A stretch of DNA of 14,527 bases from Pseudomonadota bacterium. GTDB taxonomy: Bacteria > Pseudomonadota > Alphaproteobacteria > Micropepsales > Micropepsaceae. Position 1 is the stretch's first letter; each line of letters opens with the position of its first letter. The stretch lies in NCBI GenBank assembly GCA_025360685.1, contig JANYBR010000180.1, forward strand, positions 1-14,527. Direction: 5' to 3'. The position numbers and the translations under genes were made by a program. The notes beneath the pieces are model-generated. The model did no database searches. It worked only from the letters and a program-made list of their open reading frames with translations, and was not told the origin of the DNA. Of the stretch, positions 1 to 6,252 are shown piece by piece.

Positions 1-1030
1 TGTCCGACCGGTCGGCATACCCGAAGGCGCCGGGCGCAAATCCGTGCGCATGGGCGAGTCTGTCCGAAACAAGTTTCGGCATGAGCAGTCCACCGCTGAA
101 GGCTGGACCCGAGAAGAACTTCGATCCGGTGAACAGGACAATATGATTGCGCGCGAGAAGTTCGCGAAGCCGGACGCGGCCAATCCGCATCTGGCAGGCG
201 TCCACCACAATCTGTACCTGACCGGGCCAGGTGAGCGAGATTCTTGCCATGCACTCATCCGACGGCGCCCTCCAGCCGAATTTGGATGCATTCATGGCCT
301 GGAGAAATACCTTGCGGCCCTTCGCGATCGCGTCGGCAACCGCATCCCACACGCTGCGGTCCATTTCGAGTGCGGACCGCATGGCACCGCTTTCGTCGGC
401 AAACGCAATGTCGATCTTTTCGATTTCGCAGGCGCCTTGTGTAACCGGCGCACCCTTCAGGACGGACTTGCCGCGCGCCGTGCGTGCGCCGAAATGCCGG
501 GCGCTTGCGGTAAACTCAGTGCCGCTTCCGGTTTGATCCGCGCCGACGACAATGCTGGTGAGGGGCGAGCCGAGAAACAGCTGCACCAGCAGAACCGCCA
601 AAAGCTGTGCATCGGTTCCCGACGGCGCGAACACGACCTCGCTGCCGGTTCCCTCCAGTCCAAGATAGAGTCGCAATGTGTGGCGCGCTTGTTCGATACG
701 CGAGTCGAAACTCTCAAGGAGCCCACTCACGGCAGCCTGTTCGACCAGCCTCTCCTGCGCATTGCGTGCGTGCAGGTAGGCACGTCCGGAAATCGACGAG
801 GCAGTCGACGAAGAAAAGCAGATCGCTTCCGGCCGTGGCGCCGGTTTGCAGCCATAGATGTTGAGGCCGCTCTGTCCCACCAGCGCAAGCCGTTCGTCGC
901 CGCCGGCCAGCAGCAGCTGATCGAGCGGCGCGAACAATGACGCGAGCCTGTCCGCGGAAGCGGCGTGCCGGCTTGGCGCTTCCATATGCGCGGAGCTGGC
1001 GACAGAAAGATTCGCTTTGCCCGGAGCCAT
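1..1030 (-). CDS. Partial PLP-dependent enzyme, fold type I (aminotransferase class V-like), C-terminus off the window
   Basis: The 343 visible codons run from an ATG at 1030 off the left edge. An in-frame TGA lies seven codons before the ATG, so this is the first possible ATG; no strong Shine-Dalgarno precedes it. Residues 135-142 (APSGTDAQ) look like a phosphate-binding turn of PLP enzymes. D277 in DACQ fits the aspartate that pairs with the pyridine nitrogen. K304 in TGSKFF, about 27 residues later, fits the Schiff-base lysine. This order is typical of class V-type fold I enzymes such as cysteine desulfurase and kynureninase relatives, but the sequence matches none I can name, so the substrate is unknown. 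A long open frame on the opposite strand is its antisense shadow. A 167-bp gap separates it from the serine hydrolase upstream, so it may have its own promoter. Confidence 0.82.
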   Translation of the reverse strand, partial: MAPGKANLSVASSAHMEAPSRHAASADRLASLFAPLDQLLLAGGDERLALVGQSGLNIYGCKPAPRPEAICFSSSTASSISGRAYLHARNAQERLVEQAAVSGLLESFDSRIEQARHTLRLYLGLEGTGSEVVFAPSGTDAQLLAVLLVQLFLGSPLTSIVVGADQTGSGTEFTASARHFGARTARGKSVLKGAPVTQGACEIEKIDIAFADESGAMRSALEMDRSVWDAVADAIAKGRKVFLQAMNASKFGWRAPSDECMARISLTWPGQVQIVVDACQMRIGRVRLRELLARNHIVLFTGSKFFSGPAFSGGLLMPKLVSDRLAHAHGFAPGAFGYADRSD

Positions 1031-1153
1031 GCCGTTTCACCGTGTCACGGCGTTGCACGTTGCAGCCCCAAATGGCGATCCGGCAGCGACCGGATCCGCA
1101 CAGCATGACAGCGGGAACCATAGCGGCGGCATGGTTAATAAAGTCGAACTTTG

Positions 1154-1179
1154 TGGGTTTACGAAGTTAACGAAACCCA
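1154..1179. other. Imperfect stem-loop downstream of the serine hydrolase gene
   Basis: TGGGTTTACG and CGAAACCCA can pair across an AAGTTAA loop, with one bulged base. It lies just after the serine hydrolase stop codon, in the 167-bp gap before the PLP enzyme gene. No T-run follows on the minus strand, so termination is only a possibility. Confidence 0.35.
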
Positions 1180-1197
1180 GATGCCGCAACGCTTATT

Positions 1198-2397
1198 TCA
1201 CTGCGGCGGCGCCGCGTCCGGACCGCTGATCGCGGCCTCGAGCAGCGCCACGAACTGCGCCTTTTGTGCGTCGTCGATCCAGCGCACCACCGCAACCATG
1301 TCGTGCCGATAGTCGATGAAGACAATGTTGTCGCCATTGCCGATGAACGCCACGCAATCCTCGCTCGCGGCCGGAAATAATTTGCGATCCGTGTTGAGGA
1401 ACCAGTTCATGTAGCCATAGCCCGGATTGGGGCCGGTTGGGGTTCGCGCCTGTGCGATCCATTGTTCCGACAATATCCGGCGCGTTCCCCATTCTCCCTT
1501 GCGCAAACCGAGCAGTCCCATGCGCGCAAGGTCGCGCGCGGAGATGAACATGCCGCCGCCCCAATGCCCGCCTCCAGGCACGACGTGAATGCGCCTGCCA
1601 CCGATCGTCACCCAGGAATTGCGGTAGCCCTCCCAGTGCCACTTATCGGACGCGCCGATTGGATCCATCACATAGCGGCGCAGAACATCCGGCAGCGGAC
1701 GCTTCCAGAGATAGGTCAAGGCCAGAGCCAGGGCGTTGGCACGCACGTCGGAATATTTCCACTCCGTGCCAACTGGCGGCGGTCCTGCGGCGAGTTCGTC
1801 CCAGGGATTCTTGCCCGGCCGGTCTGCCCACCAGGGCTTGCCCCAGATCGTGCCGACCCAGCCGCTGGTCTGCCGCAGCATCTGGTCCCAGGTGACCGGC
1901 TGGTTGTGCGGCAGAAGAAAATCCGGCGTGGGCCGGACATAGTCGATCACCCGGTCGTTGACGTCGTGGATCAGATTCCGGTCGAAAGCGACACCGGCGA
2001 CCGACGACAGGAACGTCTTGGTCACCGAATGGGTCATGTCCACCGCCTCGCTGTCGCCCCACTCGGCGACGATATAGCCGTGACGCAGGATGACGCCGTT
2101 CGACGGCGCATGCGGCTTCAGCGGGCCGATAGGATCGGAAAAAGGCCCGGAGAATTGCAGCGGGATGGCGATACGCAGATCGCGCACGTCGGCGACCTTG
2201 GCGAGATCCGGCGGAAATTTCACTTCGTTGGCAATGGCGAAAGCGATGGCCGCCTTCAGCTTCACCGGGTCGAAGCCTTCCGCCTGCGGCGTATGAGCCT
2301 GCCACGCGCCATTGGGCGGGACATAGTCTGCGGCACGCGCTGCGGAGCCGCCGGCCAGCAAACTCGCGAGGAGAAGTGATGCGATTGTTCGCGCCAT
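1198..2397 (-). CDS. Exported serine hydrolase, beta-lactamase/PBP-like family (class C / NylB-like)
   Basis: The protein has 399 residues. I chose ATG 2397 because it is preceded by GGTGGGG and opens with a signal peptide: MARTIA, a Leu/Ala-rich core, then an Ala-x-Ala site near residues 20-23. The frame stays open for 75 more codons upstream, but those overlap the previous gene and are not plausible protein. S124-x-x-K127 (SVTK) is the nucleophile/base motif of the family. Y215-S-D217 occupies the position of the second motif, and a Gly-rich HWGGG at 278-282 precedes the C-terminal lobe. The family includes esterases, D-amino-acid peptidases and 6-aminohexanoate-dimer hydrolase, so the substrate (amide or ester) is undetermined. 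The gene begins 55 bp after the stop of the flavin oxidase gene on the same strand and is probably co-transcribed with it. Confidence 0.88.
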   Translation of the reverse strand: MARTIASLLLASLLAGGSAARAADYVPPNGAWQAHTPQAEGFDPVKLKAAIAFAIANEVKFPPDLAKVADVRDLRIAIPLQFSGPFSDPIGPLKPHAPSNGVILRHGYIVAEWGDSEAVDMTHSVTKTFLSSVAGVAFDRNLIHDVNDRVIDYVRPTPDFLLPHNQPVTWDQMLRQTSGWVGTIWGKPWWADRPGKNPWDELAAGPPPVGTEWKYSDVRANALALALTYLWKRPLPDVLRRYVMDPIGASDKWHWEGYRNSWVTIGGRRIHVVPGGGHWGGGMFISARDLARMGLLGLRKGEWGTRRILSEQWIAQARTPTGPNPGYGYMNWFLNTDRKLFPAASEDCVAFIGNGDNIVFIDYRHDMVAVVRWIDDAQKAQFVALLEAAISGPDAAPPQ

Positions 2398-2452
2398 GAT
2401 CGCTACGACCCCACCATGTTCTGACACTGCGGGTGGTGATGCGATTGCGCTT

Positions 2453-3622
2453 TCACTTTTCAAGCCGCGCAAAAGAAAATGCACTGAGATCGAACCGGCT
2501 TTGCTGACGGCGCACCAGATCGGACACCGCTTCACCCAGAGCGGCCGAGTGCTTGAAGCCATGTCCGGAACAGGGCGACGCGACGATGATGCGCCCGAAC
2601 TGGGGATGACGGTCGACGACAAAGCCGAAGTCGTCGGTCACCGTGTAGAGACAGACCGCGGATTTTACGCCGGCCGGTCCGACAGCGGAAAAATACGGCG
2701 CGACAAAGTCGCGGTACACGCTTTCCCGCTCCGCGGCGGATACTTGGCGATTCACTGAGTCCGGCGTGGTTGTGGATTCGAACTGCTCAGTGGCAATCTT
2801 GATTCCGCCTTTGGGACCGTCGATGGCCGGAAAGCCGTAAGTGCCGCCCCTGTGCTCTGGCAATTCCCAGATGAACACCGGAAACCTGTCGGGAGTGAAT
2901 TCGGAATGGTGGGCTTCGACATCGAACCAGTGCAGGGTCTGACGATAGATCTTGAAGTGCCGCGCATATTTTTCCGCCAGCAATTGCGGCAGCCATGGCC
3001 CGGCCGCCACGACCAGCGTGTCGGCTTCATAGCGGCGCGAGTCCGCCGTCAGCGTCACGCCATTTTCGCTTTCCTCAAATCCCAGGACTTTCTCGTTGCG
3101 AAGAATTTCGCCGCCATGCGATTGGGCGAGCGTCAACTGCGCCCGTATGCACTCCTCCGGGCGCACAAATCCTGCGCTGGGCTCGAAATAACCAGATTCC
3201 TCATCATCGACCGCGAATTGCGGAAAACGCCGCCTGATCTGGTTCGCGTCCAGCAGTTCGTGCGCAATGCTGTGCCGACGCGCGGCCTCGACGGTGGTGG
3301 CGAAGAACGAAGCGCCATGAAATGTCGAGCGGCTCGAAGCGCCGGAGATGATCAGGCCGCCATTCGTCGTCAGCAGGCTGGCGCCGGTAGCGGCTTCCAG
3401 CTCGCGCCAGATCTCGTGCGACCGCATGGCCAGCGGCGTATAATGCGCGCCTTCGCCGATCGCCAGGCGCGTCACCCGGGTCTCGCCGTGGGTGGAGCCA
3501 AAGGCATGCGGCGGCGAGAACCGATCGATGCCCAAAACGCGCATGCCCCGCCGGGCAAGCTGGTAAAGCGTTGCGCTTCCGATCGCGCCCAGGCCCAGAA
3601 CGATGGCGTCGTATCGGCTCAT
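2453..3622 (-). CDS. MTOX/monomeric sarcosine oxidase-family FAD-dependent oxidoreductase
   Basis: The protein has 389 residues, normal for the N-methyl-tryptophan oxidase/monomeric sarcosine oxidase family. The N-terminus carries the dinucleotide-binding GLGAIG motif (residues 10-15), with the acidic residue of the Rossmann fold in GIDRF at 31-35. The motif STHGETR at 43-49 is typical of the family. C324 in SAVCLYT matches the cysteine that binds FAD covalently in MSOX/MTOX, and CSGHGFKHS (351-359) is the conserved C-terminal flavin-contact motif. Such enzymes oxidise N-methyl or secondary amino acids with oxygen, giving H2O2 and an aldehyde; the actual substrate is unknown here. The start at 3622 is chosen because the Rossmann strand begins immediately after it; the longer frame upstream overlaps the divergent gene. 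It shares a 163-bp divergent promoter region with the FAD dehydrogenase. Confidence 0.9.
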   Translation of the reverse strand: MSRYDAIVLGLGAIGSATLYQLARRGMRVLGIDRFSPPHAFGSTHGETRVTRLAIGEGAHYTPLAMRSHEIWRELEAATGASLLTTNGGLIISGASSRSTFHGASFFATTVEAARRHSIAHELLDANQIRRRFPQFAVDDEESGYFEPSAGFVRPEECIRAQLTLAQSHGGEILRNEKVLGFEESENGVTLTADSRRYEADTLVVAAGPWLPQLLAEKYARHFKIYRQTLHWFDVEAHHSEFTPDRFPVFIWELPEHRGGTYGFPAIDGPKGGIKIATEQFESTTTPDSVNRQVSAAERESVYRDFVAPYFSAVGPAGVKSAVCLYTVTDDFGFVVDRHPQFGRIIVASPCSGHGFKHSAALGEAVSDLVRRQQSRFDLSAFSFARLEK

Positions 3623-3785
3623 GAAAGGTCCCCGCGTCGGCGGCAGCGTATCAGCTTCGTCGCGAATTGAACGGCTTGTGTCCGCCAGCGGCTGTGAATT
3701 TCCTGCAATCGCGATGACGCATCGGTCGGCCGATTGGGATAGTATCGCAGCGCAACAGCCCGAAACCCAAGCTTCGGAGATTGGC
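3623..3785. promoter_or_regulatory. Divergent intergenic region carrying promoters for both flanking flavoenzyme genes
   Basis: These 163 bp separate two genes transcribed away from each other, so both promoters are expected here. TAGTAT at 3740-3745, about 40 bases before the rightward ATG, is a possible -10 box without a convincing -35. GGAGA at 3776-3780 is the ribosome-binding site of the rightward gene. I saw no clear operator palindrome. Confidence 0.4.
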
Positions 3786-5162
3786 ATGAGCGATCTCGTC
3801 ACACGACTGAAGGCATTGCTCGCAGATGGCGCGGTCATCGACGGCGAAGAGGCGGTGCGGATCGGTCTTGCCCGCAGACCACTGGGTGCGCCGCTCGCGG
3901 TGGTGCGCCCGGGATCGACGGCCGAAGTTGCCTCGGTGCTGCGTCTCTGCCACGAAGCCGGACAGGCCATCGCACCCTGGGGCGGCTGCACGGGGCTGGT
4001 CGAAGGCGCACGTGCCGACGGCATGATCGCGCTTTCCCTGCAACGCATGAACCGCATCGAACAGATCGATGCGCCGGGCGCGACGATGACCGTGGAAGCC
4101 GGCTGCATCCTGCAGACCGTTTGCGAGGCAGCCGAGGGTCAGGGCCTGTTCTTTCCGCTCGATCTTGGCGCGCGAGGCTCGGCCACTATCGGCGGCAACA
4201 TCTCCACCAATGCGGGCGGCAATCGCGTTCTGCGCTACGGCATGATGCGCGAGCTGGTGCTCGGTCTCGAGGTCGTGCTGGCGGACGGTACGGTGATGTC
4301 CTCGCTCAATCACCTCATCAAGAACAATGCGGGCTACGACCTGAAGCAGATGTTCATCGGCTCGGAAGGCACGCTCGGAGTGGTCACCCGCGCCGTGCTC
4401 AGGCTGCGGCCAAAGCCTTCGAGCCAGAACATGGCGCTGCTCGCCGTCGACGAATATCCCCACCTGCCCAAGATACTGAGAAACCTGGAGCGCGGCTTCG
4501 GCGGCACGCTCTCGGCCTTCGAAGTCATGTGGCAGGATTTCTACAAGCTCGTGACATCGCCGCCCGCCAAGGGCCGTCCACCAGTGCCGCACGGCCATGC
4601 TTATTATGTGCTGATCGAGGCGCTGGGCGGCGACACGGCCGAGGATGACGCCCGCTTCGAGCGCGTGCTTGCCACCGAACTGGAGAATGGCGAGATCGCC
4701 GACGCGGCGATCGCCAAGTCCAAGGGCGAGTGCGAGCGTCTCTGGGCGCTGCGCGATGACGTGCTCCAGGTCGGACAGAACGCGCCCATCTTCACCTTCG
4801 ATGTCAGCCTCGGAATCGTCGAGATGGAAAGCTACGTCTGCGAAGTGCGCGACGGCCTCAAGGCGCGCTGGCCAGCGATGAGCCTGATGGTATTCGGCCA
4901 TCTCGGCGACGGAAACCTGCATCTCATTCCCGGCGTGGGCGACGGCGGCAGCAAGGCCCGCCACGACGTGGAAGAGATCGTCTATGGCGCCTTGCGCAAG
5001 CGCGGCGGTTCAGTCTCCGCCGAGCACGGCATCGGCCTGGAAAAGCGCGACTATCTCTCCTATTCGCGAAACGCTGATGAAATCGCGCTCATGCGCACGC
5101 TGAAGAAGGCGTTCGATCCGCGTAACATCCTCAATCCGGGTAAAATCTTCGCGGTGAATTGA
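3786..5162 (+). CDS. FAD-linked 2-hydroxyacid dehydrogenase (D-lactate / D-2-hydroxyglutarate / glycolate oxidase GlcD-like)
   Basis: The protein has 458 residues, the usual size for the FAD_binding_4 plus FAD-oxidase C-terminal domain family. ATG 3786 follows GGAGA by five bases, and the frame upstream of it is not protein-like. The N-terminal PCMH-type FAD domain shows RPGSTAEV (41-48), PWGGCTGLVEG (64-74) and the flavin-contact stretch ATIGGNISTNAGGNR (133-147). The C-terminal domain has HLGDGNLH (372-379), whose histidines bind the active-site metal in D2HGDH/D-LDH enzymes, and SAEHGIGLEK (411-420). It should oxidise a D-2-hydroxyacid to the 2-oxoacid and pass electrons to a quinone, cytochrome or ETF. 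Which acid is used cannot be told. Its divergence from an amine-oxidising flavoenzyme suggests a shared catabolic route, which is inference. Confidence 0.9.
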   Translation: MSDLVTRLKALLADGAVIDGEEAVRIGLARRPLGAPLAVVRPGSTAEVASVLRLCHEAGQAIAPWGGCTGLVEGARADGMIALSLQRMNRIEQIDAPGATMTVEAGCILQTVCEAAEGQGLFFPLDLGARGSATIGGNISTNAGGNRVLRYGMMRELVLGLEVVLADGTVMSSLNHLIKNNAGYDLKQMFIGSEGTLGVVTRAVLRLRPKPSSQNMALLAVDEYPHLPKILRNLERGFGGTLSAFEVMWQDFYKLVTSPPAKGRPPVPHGHAYYVLIEALGGDTAEDDARFERVLATELENGEIADAAIAKSKGECERLWALRDDVLQVGQNAPIFTFDVSLGIVEMESYVCEVRDGLKARWPAMSLMVFGHLGDGNLHLIPGVGDGGSKARHDVEEIVYGALRKRGGSVSAEHGIGLEKRDYLSYSRNADEIALMRTLKKAFDPRNILNPGKIFAVN

Positions 5163-5207
5163 GGCGTCTGGCTTCCGGCCATCGCCGCTTCGGTCTGGTT
5201 CTGTACC

Positions 5208-5258
5208 CAGTTGTCGGGATATCGCCCAATTGCTGATTTGACCGTAACGCTTCAAGAG
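5208..5258. repeat. 51-bp direct repeat, copy A
   Basis: This stretch matches 5938-5988 at 47 of 51 positions, in the same orientation and exactly 730 bp away. It starts with an imperfect dyad (CAGTTGTCGGG, spacer, CCCAATTG) and ends in TTCAAGAG. It lies between the FAD dehydrogenase stop and the end of the VOC gene. Its role is unknown; the two copies frame the VOC gene and the transposase remnant. Confidence 0.85.
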
Positions 5259-5280
5259 AAAGCAGTTTCCCAATTCGAAA

Positions 5281-5667
5281 TCAGTCGGCGGCAAGCTCCA
5301 ATACATTGCCGTCCGGGTCGCGGACAAACACTGCATCCTTGCCGCGCCTTCCGCTGATCGGGATCCCTGCCGAAGACAGATCAGCTTCCATCGCGGCGAC
5401 GTTGCCAATTTTCAGCGCTATGTGGGTGAAGCCGGCATGTTTCTCTGGCACATCCATCAGGATGTTCGGAGACGCCGGTTGTGGCGCGTTCACGATCAGA
5501 TTTATCTCAAGGCCTGACGGGTGCAGCAGGGCCGTAACCTGCTCAGGACCGAACGGACCCCACGCATGCTTGAATCCAAACAGCTCATAGAACTGCTGTG
5601 AGCGCGCACGGTCATGAACGCGGATGCCAATATGTGCCAGTCCCGATACGGCAGTTTGCAAAGGCAT
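5281..5667 (-). CDS. VOC-family (glyoxalase/dioxygenase-fold) protein
   Basis: The protein has 128 residues with two beta-alpha-beta-beta-beta modules, the normal size for a single-chain VOC protein. The likely metal ligands are H12 (AHIGI), E54 (LEINL), H82 (THIAL) and E124 (NVLEL). These fall at the first- and last-strand positions used by glyoxalase I and related metalloenzymes, and DPDGNVLEL (117-125) is the family signature. Possible activities include lactoylglutathione lyase, epimerase or thiol transferase, which I cannot separate. ATG 5667 is chosen because the fold begins right after it and AAGTGAGG precedes it. That ribosome-binding site overlaps the last codons of the transposase remnant, whose stop ends seven bases before this ATG, so the gene's present upstream region is mobile-element DNA. 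Confidence 0.85.
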   Translation of the reverse strand: MPLQTAVSGLAHIGIRVHDRARSQQFYELFGFKHAWGPFGPEQVTALLHPSGLEINLIVNAPQPASPNILMDVPEKHAGFTHIALKIGNVAAMEADLSSAGIPISGRRGKDAVFVRDPDGNVLELAAD

Positions 5668-5674
5668 TCGCGCC

Positions 5675-5878
5675 TCACTTGGAAGTCTGCTCGACCAACG
5701 CGGCCAACGTCCACAGCCTATCAGAAACACCCGCCGCCATGGCAGGGGTGACGCGCAGGCTCTTGTGCCGCCGTACAAAATTGTAGCGGCAAAAGTGCAA
5801 ACGAACTGCCGCCTTGAGGTTTTCGACCTCTCTAGAAATGCCGTTCGTAAGACTGCGAACCGACCGACTTTTGCACAT
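5675..5878 (-). pseudogene. Remnant of an IS1-type DDE transposase, C-terminal end only
   Basis: The 67-codon frame carries the C-terminal signature I know from IS1-type transposases of Proteobacteria. It contains the sequence SLTNGISREVEN, then HFCRYNFVRRHKSLRVTPAM and AAGVSDRLWTL before the stop. Full transposases of this type are several times longer and have a catalytic DDE core upstream. Nothing of that core is visible above 5878 in any minus frame, so only the last exon-like piece survives. It ends seven bases before the VOC gene. No terminal inverted repeats were found. Confidence 0.8.
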
Positions 5879-5937
5879 AGAGGTCGCTGGTCACGCTGGC
5901 TGGCGTCGGCGAGCCTTCAGCGCGTTGGTTTTTCTCA

Positions 5938-5988
5938 CAATTGTCGGGATATAGCCCAATTGGTGATTTGACCGTAACGGTTCAAGAG
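5938..5988. repeat. 51-bp direct repeat, copy B
   Basis: This copy matches 5208-5258 at 47 of 51 positions. Here both internal dyads are better preserved: CAATTGTCGGG with CCCAATTG, and TTGACCG-TAA-CGGTTCAA (one bulged base). It lies about 60 bp upstream of the transposase remnant, so copies A and B bracket the remnant plus the VOC gene. Confidence 0.85.
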
Positions 5989-6252
5989 GAGGTTGAAGTT
6001 TTATCGCATAAATCTCGGACAAAATTTCGCCCGCGCCGACTTATCCAACATGTGTCGCGCAGAATGCCGCGCGATAGGCGCAAAGTGTGCGCGCCGGCAG
6101 TGGATAAGTTGAGTTTCGACGCAGCGCCTGACATCCATCCTTCGTCAGGCTCAGGATGAGGATCAATGATTGACCCTCATGCTGAGCCCGTCGAAGTATA
6201 AGCGTGTCGAAGGAAGAGGGCCGGCGGCCAGCCGAGTCAACCGACCTGTGTT
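5989..6252. other. Gene-free stretch with an inverted pair and a REP-like hairpin
   Basis: No protein-like frame was found. ACTTATCCA (6039-6047) and TGGATAAGT (6101-6109) form a 9-bp inverted pair 53 bp apart. The REP-like hairpin at 6139-6196 is listed separately. The rest holds nothing I recognise. Confidence 0.6.
6139..6196. repeat. REP-like palindrome (extragenic hairpin)
   Basis: The left arm begins CCTTCGTCAGGCTCAGGATG. The right arm, CCCTCATGCTGAGCCCGTCG and on to AAG, is nearly its reverse complement (about 19 of 22 positions), around a short AT-rich loop. Elements with CTTCGACAGGCTCAGGATGAG-like arms are, as I recall, common between genes in alphaproteobacterial genomes. It sits about 57 bp past the acyl-CoA synthetase stop and could act as a 3' mRNA hairpin or transcription end. 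Confidence 0.75.

Noticed and set aside
44..940. Long plus-strand open frame of 298 codons
   Set aside because: It is antisense to the PLP enzyme, whose active-site motifs read on the minus strand. The plus translation is rich in Arg, His and Gln without any domain.
1135..1175. CtrA-like TTAA-N7-TTAAC boxes
   Set aside because: TTAATAAAGTCGAAC and TTAACTTCGTAAACC match only partly in the second half-site, which is not enough to call a site.
2398..2622. 75-codon N-terminal extension of the serine hydrolase
   Set aside because: The extension overlaps the oxidase gene, lacks protein-like composition and would bury the signal peptide that starts at ATG 2397.
1462..3670. Plus-strand open frames of 305 and 272 codons
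   Set aside because: They are antisense to the serine hydrolase and flavin oxidase genes, both with clear catalytic motifs.
3651..4964. Minus-strand open frame of 437 codons
   Set aside because: It is the antisense shadow of the FAD dehydrogenase, which carries the full family motif set on the plus strand.
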